DNA from: Sedimentisphaerales bacterium
Lineage (GTDB): Bacteria; Planctomycetota; Phycisphaerae; Sedimentisphaerales; SM23-30
Assembly: GCA_016928435.1 (NCBI GenBank)
Contig: JAFGKT010000022.1
Span: 1-47,893 of the forward strand
Direction: 5' to 3'
Length of the DNA stretch: 47,893 nucleotides
Shown here in pieces: positions 40,632 through 47,893 of the stretch (its first letter is position 1; every line of letters starts with the position of its first letter). Under the pieces are notes generated by a model, which ran no database searches, was not told the DNA's origin, and worked only from the letters and a program-made list of their open reading frames with translations. The translations under genes were made by a program, and so were the position numbers.

Positions 40632-43600
40632 TTAATCAGCTAAAGTCATCACGTAGAAGTCATCTTGGTTATAGCTGGTATTTATAGTCTGATTGTTTAC
40701 GCGAATGGTGGTGATTTTGTCGCGGGCGACGAGGCCGAACGGGTTATCGTTGTTTTGGGTTTCGACGTTATTGATGATAACGGTTCCCACTTGGCCGGCC
40801 GCGGCGGTTGGGTCACCGTGCAGCAAATCGCCTTGCTCATCGCAAGAGACACCCACCGCGATACTGCTGCCGCTGTAGGTGCCGCCCACCCGCAAAAATC
40901 CCAAGCGAGCGTTCACTTCCGAAGCCAATGGTGTTTGAGCGAAAGCCGCCCGGGAGTTGCCGATGGCTATCATACTGTCGCTCACATCGTTTTGGATTAA
41001 CATATTGTCAACGCTCAGCAGGGCCGAGATGTTGGCTTGGCGCACATTCGCGGCCATGATATTCTTGATGCTGCCGCTGCTGGTCAATTCGCCGGAGATG
41101 GTGCCTTTGGGCAGATAAACAAAGTTGATATCCGAAGCGGCCTTGAGCGATCCGGTCAGGTCGCCGTTGAACAAAAAGACCGATCCGATCGAACCATTGG
41201 CGGTGACATTACCAGATAGATCACCGTTCTGCACCATAATGACTCTGTTGCCGCCGTTGATCAGATTGATATCCATATTCATGCCGTCAGCGACGATTAT
41301 GGTGCCGATGCTGTCAGCGTCAAGCGATCCGCCGCCCAAGCTGTTAGCCCAAAGCAGACTTATGTCGCCGTCGATGTCGATATTGGGATTGGCTGAAACC
41401 GTACCCAAACGCAGATAGGCGCTGTCGGTGGAGAAACTGATCTCCGCGTCGCCGCTGATGCCCGCCAATTGCAGATAGTCAACATCGCCGTCAATGTCGA
41501 TGGCGCCCACCAATTGTACATTGGCGTTAATCATTTGCAGGTCAGCTGATCCGGTAATGCTTCCCAGTTCGGTTGTGCCGCGGTCCAGATTCATAATGCT
41601 CAAAACCGCGTTGCTGGAGGCGTTGGTAAAGGTTATAGATTCGATGTCAGGCCGATCGTTCTCACCCAAACGCACCTGGGCTGCGCCGCCGCTCAAACTC
41701 AGGCGTACATGGTCGCCGCTGTGATCGACAAAGCTATAGGTGCTGAGCCGGCTGATCGTGGCATAGGCGTCCGCGGTAACTTCGAGTGTGTCACTGGTGG
41801 CGCCGGGGCCGGTGCTGGTAAAGCAAAGCGTATCGCTCAACCGAGAAGCATTATTGGTATCGACTACAACATTCACTATCTGAGAAGCGCCCGGAGCGAT
41901 GACCAGGTAATCGTTATCCAGCTCGAAATCATCTCCGTGGGCCCAGCCCAAGCGTACGGTGACTTCTCTGCCGCTATGGTTCCAGAAACGATAAGCAGCG
42001 ACACTGCTGTCCTGATTGATATCGATCGGTCCCAGGTCCAATTGGCCGTCATCGCTGCCGTCCATTTCGATGATTTCCAGACCGCCGGCCAAAGCCTCAG
42101 CCTGAAGCTCGACATCAACTTGGCTATTGGTACCGTCGTTGCTGTAAATGGTCAAAGTACCGGTTGCGGAACCAGCCTCGGTAGGATTAAAGCCGACCGT
42201 CACGTTGATAGTCTCACCAGGAGCCAATACCAATTGGCTGCCGGCGTTGTTAGGATCGAGCATGGTATCGATGGTGAACCCGCCGTCAACGGTTAGACCC
42301 GTCAAGGTCAGGTTATCATCACCGGTGTTGGAAATCGTTACGATTTCGCTGATGGTTTCGCCCACGTAGATGGTGTCGAGAGTTATTTGGTTGTCGTTGG
42401 GGATTTGAGCCGTTTCTTGTACGGTAATTTCCGGTGCTACCGCTTGACCGACCAAAACAACCGAAACTACCGACTCATCCGGATCGTTGGTCAGCAAGGT
42501 CAGCCGACCGTTGAGAGTTTCGCCTTGCGTGGGGGTAATCGCGATAGTCAGATCAACACTATCACCTACCGGAAGATCGATCGCTGAGCCGTTGAAACCG
42601 GCTGTGAAGGTGAACGGTTCGCTCAAACCCACGCCGTTTATGGTCAGCGTATCGGTACCGGTGTTGGTGATGGTGATGGTTTGGGTGGCTTGGATGTCGC
42701 GCTGGATATCGCCGAAATCGATCAGCCCGGCCGCGTTATAGGTGCTGCCGCTCAAAGTAATGTCTGGTACCGGTAACGGGGCATTGCCGGTTAAGGTCAA
42801 AACAACGTCTTCATTATAAGGATCGTTGCTTTCGATTATGACGTAGGTGGAGTAGTTGGCGTAGGTTTCAGGGCTGAACGTTACCGTAACATCCAAGCTG
42901 CTGTCCGGCGCGATCACAATGTCATCCGCCGAGGTGAGTCCGCTGCTGGTATGGTCCAGTTCAAACGCTCCTGAACTGGTCAGACGTGAAATCACCAAAT
43001 CTTCCATACCGTCGTTGGTCAACGTTATCACAGCGGTATGATCAGCCAGCGTTACCGCGCCAAAGTCCATCCGCAAGTCCGAACTGTTGCCTATGCTGTC
43101 GGTAACGACCAGGGCTGGGTGCGGATCGGGATTACCGAAGGAAAGGGTGTATGAACCGTTGGAGTTACTTGAAGAACTGCCTACGTAAATAGAATATTGC
43201 TGGCCGGCAACGGCGTTGAATGATACACAAGAGTCAGTGCTGTTGCCGTCATCGTCGTTGGTCGCTATGAAACTGCCCGAGTTGTAGCTGTAGATGCTGA
43301 GGGTGGAATCCAGATTGCCGTATTCGGGAGTGGTCACATCGACGACCACTGTTCCGCTGACGGTCGCGGTGAAGTAAAAGGCGTCCACGTCGTCCCGGCG
43401 TTCCAACATGCCGTTGATTACTTGGGTAAGATTGATGGCTCTGGCGCTGCTGAAGTTGTCACCGTAATCATCACTGGCCCCGGCATATCCTAGATTATTG
43501 GCCATCAGTTGTTCGGTATCTTGAAATGAAGTGGTGCCGGGTATTTCGCCGCTGCCGAACATGTTTCTACGCGGCGTCAGAGGCAAATACGGGTTCATCA

Positions 43601-44429
43601 GGGCGGCGGTATCATCTACATGATTGGCGCCATAGGTGTGCGCAGCTTCATGGGAAATCAAATTCGCTAAGTATTCGCTGAATCGGCCGACGTCACCATA
43701 AGAGTATTGAGCGTAAATGTCCAATTCTTCACTGAAGGCGAAGCCGTAGTTGCTGTCGTCGCGATTGCCGATATCATAAGTCGCTACGCCGATCACGCCG
43801 CTGCCGGGCCGGAACCAGTCATTTGTCCCGCCCACATATAAAGTGGTGTATTCGCCGGACGTCGGCTGTTGGCAAGTGACGGTGATATTATAAGCAGCGT
43901 AATCTTCGCTGACATATTGCATGATCTGGTTGATCGACTCCTGTTCCATACCACCCCAACCGAACAATGACAAGTCATACGCCGGTATTGTTATAGAGGA
44001 GCTGCCCAGGTTGAAATCACCTATACGGCTGGTAACTACCGCGCCGTCAAAATCCAGAAATAGAACCGAAGTTTGGCTTGACGCAGCCGCGGGAATCGTG
44101 CTGCCAAAGTACGCTTGTTCGGTATCCGTCGCGTCTTCAGTGGTCTGAGCGACTGACGGCGCGAACATGTCCGCATCTTCCGCGAATTCGTCAATGTATT
44201 CCAAGGCCGGCAGACCGTAACCATTGTTCAAGTCATCGAGATAAGCGTTGACATAGCTTTCAGGACTGTCAAAGCCACTGTACTCATCAATTTCGATTGG
44301 GCCTAGGAAATCGAGCCAGTCAGCGGTGGTGCTGAGCAGTTGGCGGGGGGTGAGTCGTTCGAGAGTGAATTGATTACGACGACGAACGTTGCGGCGGGCA
44401 GTTCTTTTGTTTTTGTTCCTGGAATGCAT
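40632..44429 (-). CDS. Large secreted protein with metzincin-type protease motif, PPC and choice-of-anchor-D repeats
   Basis: A 1265-residue protein. I start at 44429, with GGAGG eight bases upstream. The very basic N-terminus (RNKNKRTARRNVRRRNQ) leads to LERLTPRQLLS, a degenerate LEPR-XLL motif seen at the N-terminus of planctomycete surface proteins. Residues 120-300 look like a metalloprotease: ISHEAAHTYGANH (about 258-270) is HExxHxxGxxH, and AALMNP six residues on fits a Met-turn. A PPC-like beta-domain follows (DVDAFYFTATVSGTVVVDV, about 355). Then come at least three Ig-like anchor-D repeats (TITNTGTDTLTINGVGL, TISNTGDDNLTLTGLTV), and a C-terminal repetitive beta region with SLSGGAAQVRLGEN. 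Extracellular or surface-attached. Whether it is an active protease is not shown. Confidence 0.8.
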   Translation of the reverse strand: MHSRNKNKRTARRNVRRRNQFTLERLTPRQLLSTTADWLDFLGPIEIDEYSGFDSPESYVNAYLDDLNNGYGLPALEYIDEFAEDADMFAPSVAQTTEDATDTEQAYFGSTIPAAASSQTSVLFLDFDGAVVTSRIGDFNLGSSSITIPAYDLSLFGWGGMEQESINQIMQYVSEDYAAYNITVTCQQPTSGEYTTLYVGGTNDWFRPGSGVIGVATYDIGNRDDSNYGFAFSEELDIYAQYSYGDVGRFSEYLANLISHEAAHTYGANHVDDTAALMNPYLPLTPRRNMFGSGEIPGTTSFQDTEQLMANNLGYAGASDDYGDNFSSARAINLTQVINGMLERRDDVDAFYFTATVSGTVVVDVTTPEYGNLDSTLSIYSYNSGSFIATNDDDGNSTDSCVSFNAVAGQQYSIYVGSSSSNSNGSYTLSFGNPDPHPALVVTDSIGNSSDLRMDFGAVTLADHTAVITLTNDGMEDLVISRLTSSGAFELDHTSSGLTSADDIVIAPDSSLDVTVTFSPETYANYSTYVIIESNDPYNEDVVLTLTGNAPLPVPDITLSGSTYNAAGLIDFGDIQRDIQATQTITITNTGTDTLTINGVGLSEPFTFTAGFNGSAIDLPVGDSVDLTIAITPTQGETLNGRLTLLTNDPDESVVSVVLVGQAVAPEITVQETAQIPNDNQITLDTIYVGETISEIVTISNTGDDNLTLTGLTVDGGFTIDTMLDPNNAGSQLVLAPGETINVTVGFNPTEAGSATGTLTIYSNDGTNSQVDVELQAEALAGGLEIIEMDGSDDGQLDLGPIDINQDSSVAAYRFWNHSGREVTVRLGWAHGDDFELDNDYLVIAPGASQIVNVVVDTNNASRLSDTLCFTSTGPGATSDTLEVTADAYATISRLSTYSFVDHSGDHVRLSLSGGAAQVRLGENDRPDIESITFTNASSNAVLSIMNLDRGTTELGSITGSADLQMINANVQLVGAIDIDGDVDYLQLAGISGDAEISFSTDSAYLRLGTVSANPNIDIDGDISLLWANSLGGGSLDADSIGTIIVADGMNMDINLINGGNRVIMVQNGDLSGNVTANGSIGSVFLFNGDLTGSLKAASDINFVYLPKGTISGELTSSGSIKNIMAANVRQANISALLSVDNMLIQNDVSDSMIAIGNSRAAFAQTPLASEVNARLGFLRVGGTYSGSSIAVGVSCDEQGDLLHGDPTAAAGQVGTVIINNVETQNNDNPFGLVARDKITTIRVNNQTINTSYNQDDFYVMTLAD

Positions 44430-44787
44430 GTGTCTAACCTCCACGGTTAAGTGTAGGCGTTCGGAACCTAATTACGGTTCCATGCATCCCAGTGCACGCT
44501 TTATTGTTGCCCATGAAGCCAACGACCACTACCTGATGCAATCGCGACTTATTATTGGGCCTAGGTTATCTGTTCTTGATCGATCGCTTCCGGACGAATC
44601 CTGGTATCGAATCAGAAGACGCCGATCAAATGTTCCACCTCTATTCTGAAAAACAAATCCTCACCAGGCAAGCAAACTGGGTAATTTAGTTGAAATGAGC
44701 AAGATATTCTGTAGCGTCTGGACTAGCCGTAACGATTATAACGATAATACCCCCGTTTTCCCACATCCCCAAGATTATATGCTATTA
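44430..44787. other. Intergenic region upstream of the large secreted protein
   Basis: 358 bases without a credible gene. Two minus-strand TATAAT boxes occur (one at 44735-44740, one near 44774), but neither has a good -35. No hairpin terminator for the nitroreductase gene is evident. Confidence 0.4.
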
Positions 44788-45348
44788 TCAAACAATCACA
44801 TCATCCAACTTACGCTTAGGCACATGATGAACCGATTCCTGATCGCGGTAATACTTGATTGAATCATCAGCATCTTCAAGTACAACTTCTTCGGTGGGTT
44901 TACCCAGAGCGATAACCAACCCGATCTCCAAATGGCCAGGCAAATCCAATATCTTCGCCAAACTTTCACGTTTGATCGATCCAACCATGCACCCCCCAAA
45001 GCCTTTTTCCACCGCACCCAGCAAAATACTCTGTGCCGCTATCCCCTGGTCCCATTCGGATTTCTTAGCAATGTTGGTATCGGTCAATATGGTAATGTAA
45101 GCGGTAGGCCGTTCGTTCTCCGCCGGGCCGGACCAATCGGTCAGATACCCCGCCCAAGCCAGTGTCTCAAATACCTTGGCGCACAGCCCAGCATCATTAG
45201 TCAATTTATACTTCAACGGCTGCAAATTCGCCGCCGAGGCTGAACAACGTGCCAACTCCACCAACTCCCGCAAGGCAGCTTCGTTAATAATCCCTGTCGG
45301 GTCGAACCGGCGGTAACTGCGATTTCGCAAAATAAGGTCTTTAAACAT
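44788..45348 (-). CDS. Nitroreductase-family flavoprotein
   Basis: A 186-residue FMN-dependent oxidoreductase of the nitroreductase fold. RNRSYRRFDP (about 8-17) is the FMN-phosphate-binding start. ASAANLQPLKYKL (about 37) matches the PSAxNxQPxxxxV motif. AAQSILLGAVEKGFGGCMVGSI (about 104-125) and EIGLVIALGKPTEE (about 141) complete the fold. The start has GAGG eight bases upstream. Length is typical for the shorter subgroup. Substrate is not predictable. The gene stands alone on the minus strand, with an 828-base non-coding region upstream of it. Confidence 0.88.
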   Translation of the reverse strand: MFKDLILRNRSYRRFDPTGIINEAALRELVELARCSASAANLQPLKYKLTNDAGLCAKVFETLAWAGYLTDWSGPAENERPTAYITILTDTNIAKKSEWDQGIAAQSILLGAVEKGFGGCMVGSIKRESLAKILDLPGHLEIGLVIALGKPTEEVVLEDADDSIKYYRDQESVHHVPKRKLDDVIV

Positions 45349-45540
45349 AGAGGGTACCTCTATTAATTGTTTTTGAATTGAGAAAAAAAGCTATAACCGT
45401 TCACGCTCTTGCAACCACCAATGAACCAATAATGCCTTTATTCGTAATACTATCCCAAAACTTCTTGTTGTTCATGTGAGTTTTTCATTTACTACGCACC
45501 TCAACATCCTGTTAATCAAAAACTAATCACCAAAAATCAA

Positions 45541-45579
45541 ACTGCCCCCGGTAGGGCGGGCCATGCCCGCCGTCCCTGA
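45541..45579 (+). repeat. Dispersed hairpin repeat, copy B
   Basis: 32 of 39 bases match copy A (461-499, opposite strand). Six of the seven differences are transitions, and substitutions at paired positions keep the stem: T-A in copy A becomes C-G here. GC-richer stem than copy A. Confidence 0.65.
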
Positions 45580-45611
45580 CCAAAGAACAACTCTAACCCC
45601 TAACAAGGGTG

Positions 45612-45642
45612 GGTAATTTTGAACATCTTGTTCAATGTTACC
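45612..45642. repeat. Imperfect inverted repeat (hairpin)
   Basis: GGTAATTTTGAACA (45612-45625) pairs with TGTTCAATGTTACC (45629-45642) with one mismatch and one wobble around a three-base loop. No T-tract follows, so a terminator is unlikely. An operator or a small mobile palindrome are possible readings. Confidence 0.5.
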
Positions 45643-46176
45643 TACGCGGTCCCTAGCCTTTCGTCTATCGTCGCACGCAACAAAAAACGTAATTCATTTT
45701 CGCTTGTTTCTTCACACATCAACCTGTCACATTCGATAAACTATCATGCCCCTGGCAGCTAATTCTTATTCGAGAATATTCGTGCCCATTAGTGGTTCTC
45801 TTTTGTGATCTTTCGCGGTGAATTTTTCCCCGTTGCGCAAATCTAATACCGACCAAACCTCCCAAAAATCGCCACCGCAAAAAAACATCGTATTTTTGAA
45901 AAAAACCGCCCCATTTCTAATCAAAACCCATCAAAACCAACAAATTTCTATTCATTTTTGAATCCCCTTTCTCACCCGTCCCACCACCGGGCGCTCCCGA
46001 AAAACCTTCGCGCATCCCACATGCCGACCACTAACGCCCACCTACCGGTCATGTGCGCCCGTATCCCACGAAATCTCTCATTTCCGCTCCTCAATTCCGC
46101 GCGTTTTTGCTACCCCTTTTAGCCCCCAAACTCAAGCAAGGTATGTCATTTTTATCACATTATATGAACACCGTTT

Positions 46177-47583
46177 TTATATGTGCCGGTAAATATCCCA
46201 GCCCATGTAGTTGTCCAGAGCCTCGGTGACAGCGTCAGCGGTTTGTGACATATTCACCGCCACATGATGCTCGAAGCCCATTTGGCAAATATGCTGCATC
46301 AGCAATTGCAGGTTTGGTATCTGCATCACGCCGTACCCGCCGAAACTGTCGAGTTTGTCATTGGTGAAATTACCTTCGCCGACGTAAGCGGTAATCATGC
46401 CGTCAGCGTCATCGGTGGCAGTCCGCAGGAACGTAGCCGGCGCAGCCTTGATACGCCCCACAATCGTGCCGTAAGTATTCTCTTTGCCCACCGAACCAGC
46501 GATGATTTCCTGATAGTCCATCTTGGCAGACTTGAAAAAGCTCTTGGGCAAATTGCTGCAATGGAACAGAACGCACTTGTCATCACTGTCGCCGTAGTTG
46601 TTGTTCCAGTCCAAAATCGCGCTCGGTTCGCCCGAAGCTAACTGCAAAGCGTACATGCCCACAAGCCCGGTGATATCCACTTCGCAGGCGCTGGGCATCA
46701 GCGATTCACTCATCATACTCATCAGTGTACACGAGGCGATACCAAAGTGTTCCTGCAGACTGGTCCAGCACTGAATTGCTGTGCCGTTAAGGTCCATGTC
46801 CGCAACCCAACTGTCAACGACGGTGCCGAACTTAGCCATACGCAGCAGCGACTCAGCGGGCACGCCGTCGGTCGGCACGTATTTCTTGATCTTACTGATC
46901 TTGGCCTTTACAGCCTTGTCATCATCGCTCAGAGCATTGGCTCGTCCGTACATTTCCGATAAGTCGATGGTCTCCACGCCGATCCCCGCCAACTCCAGCA
47001 GTTTTTCGCTGTAACGGACCGTATTGAACGCGCCGGTCCGAGCCCCGATAGCGCCAAAGCGAGTGTTGGTCATGCCGTTCACAATCCGACAAACAGCGGC
47101 AAAGTTGTTCAGGTCTTTTTTGAACGCAGCTGACTTGACTTTCACCGTGTGTTTTTCGGTCAGCGTATAAGGAATATCCGCTTGCCGCAGATTGTTGCAC
47201 ACGCTTATTTTGCCGCAGAAGCTGTCGCGTCGGTTGGCGATCAACATTTTGCCGGGGTCATCAGCCTCAGCGTGAATGAGGATCGGCACATCAATGCCGC
47301 TGCGCTTGATACTTTCAGCCACGCCTTTTTCGTCACCGAAATTCGGCAGGGTAACGATAATACCGTCCAAGTCGGAGCTATTCTCCGCGAAAAGAGCGGC
47401 GCATTTCTTGGCGTCTTCAAAAGTCTCAACTGAGCCAAACTTGGTGTCGGTGGTTTTCAGAGTCACCGCGCCATAGCCGTTTTGCTTGAGAACATCGAGG
47501 ATGTCTTTGCGTCCTTGCTGAGCCAAAGAGTCCGGAAAGAACCCGCGATTGCCGACGATTACACCAAATGTAGTCTTTTTCAT
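46177..47583 (-). CDS. L-fucose/L-arabinose isomerase-family protein
   Basis: A 468-residue cytosolic enzyme of the fucose/arabinose isomerase-like fold, which interconverts aldose and ketose sugars with Mn. VIVGNRGFFPDSLAQQGR (about 7-24) is the N-terminal family block. Later segments TLPNFGDEKG (about 77), FGAIGARTGAFNTVRYSEK (about 174), SMMSESLMPSACEVDITGLV (about 288) with the metal-region Glu, and a C-terminal Gly-rich stretch fit the family. The start at 47583 has AGGAG nine bases upstream. The exact sugar cannot be told from sequence. The gene before it lies outside the window. A spaced inverted repeat over the candidate -10 suggests repressor control. Confidence 0.82.
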   Translation of the reverse strand: MKKTTFGVIVGNRGFFPDSLAQQGRKDILDVLKQNGYGAVTLKTTDTKFGSVETFEDAKKCAALFAENSSDLDGIIVTLPNFGDEKGVAESIKRSGIDVPILIHAEADDPGKMLIANRRDSFCGKISVCNNLRQADIPYTLTEKHTVKVKSAAFKKDLNNFAAVCRIVNGMTNTRFGAIGARTGAFNTVRYSEKLLELAGIGVETIDLSEMYGRANALSDDDKAVKAKISKIKKYVPTDGVPAESLLRMAKFGTVVDSWVADMDLNGTAIQCWTSLQEHFGIASCTLMSMMSESLMPSACEVDITGLVGMYALQLASGEPSAILDWNNNYGDSDDKCVLFHCSNLPKSFFKSAKMDYQEIIAGSVGKENTYGTIVGRIKAAPATFLRTATDDADGMITAYVGEGNFTNDKLDSFGGYGVMQIPNLQLLMQHICQMGFEHHVAVNMSQTADAVTEALDNYMGWDIYRHI

Positions 47584-47613
47584 AATTGATTCTCCTACCT
47601 GAAAGAGCAATTC

Positions 47614-47623
47614 AACAATTGTT
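47614..47623. promoter_or_regulatory. Palindrome AACAATTGTT in the isomerase leader
   Basis: A perfect 10-base palindrome about 30 bases before the start codon, with partial further symmetry in flanking bases. It could be a regulator site or chance in an AT-rich leader. Confidence 0.25.
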
Positions 47624-47640
47624 CAATTTGTAATATGACA

Positions 47641-47667
47641 AGCATGTTGCAGTATAACGCACATGCT
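47641..47667 (-). promoter_or_regulatory. Candidate operator flanking the -10 box of the isomerase gene
   Basis: Perfect 7-base inverted repeats AGCATGT (47641-47647) and ACATGCT (47661-47667), centres 20 bases apart, enclose a minus-strand TATACT (47651-47656, five of six to TATAAT). Two-turn spacing on one DNA face is typical of a dimeric repressor. No good -35 is seen. Confidence 0.35.
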
Positions 47668-47893
47668 CGACCAAACGGTTTGCCGATTCTTCATGCAAAC
47701 TGAATAACTTAGCTCGCGCACCGGCCTTTAAGAGCTTCAATAACATACTTGCCGAAATAAGTCAATTATGGTTTTTTGTCAATAATTCGCAGTTCCGGAT
47801 GGACTATCAGGGCGTGTTGCCCGAAATTAGGTTTTTGCCCAGGTAATATTTGGATGAGATTTTACGTATTGTCTCATCGTTAGCTCTTTAAAA

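Larger units (their letters stand above)
45349..46176. other. 828-base non-coding region with hairpins
   Basis: No credible coding region on either strand. It contains hairpin repeat copy B (45541-45579) and a second hairpin at 45612-45642. The stretch from about 45830 to 46130 is rich in C and A on the plus strand, with poly-A/C runs, and carries no recognised element. The upstream signals of the nitroreductase gene should lie at its left end. Confidence 0.5.
47584..47893. other. Upstream region of the sugar isomerase gene
   Basis: 310 bases to the window edge with no coding region recognised. It holds the candidate operator/-10 element at 47641-47667 and a 10-base palindrome near the start codon. 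TTGACA- and TTGACT-like hexamers occur around 47760-47790 on the minus strand, but without good -10 partners. Confidence 0.45.

Overview
The window looks like chromosomal DNA of a planctomycete, most likely from the Phycisphaerae side of Planctomycetota. This is inferred from protein style, not from a marker gene. A secreted protein at 38.0-40.4 kb ends in a dockerin-like calcium loop. A 1265-residue secreted protein at 40.6-44.4 kb opens with a degenerate LEPR-XLL-type motif. The aspartate-pathway genes include a phosphoglycerate-mutase-like protein where homoserine kinase would be expected.

Region 1 (0.5-28.2 kb, all on the minus strand) is one very long co-directional cluster of sixteen genes with gaps of 11-121 bases and several overlaps. 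It starts from a strong sigma70-like promoter at 28341-28369. In transcription order it encodes: a lipoprotein, a secreted TPR protein, a 1527-residue secreted helical protein, SrfB (an Hsp70/actin-fold ATPase), an unknown soluble protein, a single-span membrane protein with three external repeats (possibly in the SrfA slot), a secreted Cys- and Gln/Pro-repeat protein, a single-span coiled-coil protein, SrfC (a P-loop GTPase), a membrane protein with an external SUMF1-like domain, an unknown helical protein, a 1204-residue GTPase-TM-SUMF1 fusion, a protein that may carry a GAP1-N-like domain, two paralogous small lipoproteins, and a short CYTH/TTM triphosphatase. Read together this is a candidate envelope-spanning NTPase machine built on the poorly understood SrfB/SrfC pair. 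It is the main discovery of the window.

Region 2 (28.6-37.7 kb) is ordinary housekeeping: an inositol-monophosphatase family enzyme and a DUF2617-like protein (plus strand), then a minus-strand run hom - phosphoglycerate-mutase-like (proposed homoserine kinase) - lysC - manC - ruvX - pgpA, and a divergent tRNA-dihydrouridine synthase. Region 3 (38.0-44.4 kb) holds two large secreted proteins facing each other across a pair of intrinsic terminators. Region 4 (44.8-47.9 kb) has a nitroreductase, an 0.8-kb non-coding stretch with hairpins, and a fucose/arabinose isomerase-like sugar enzyme with a candidate operator.

A 39-base hairpin repeat occurs twice in opposite orientation (461-499 and 45541-45579), with changes that preserve pairing. 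Base composition differs sharply between the srf cluster (coding strand rich in C and A) and the housekeeping genes on the same strand.
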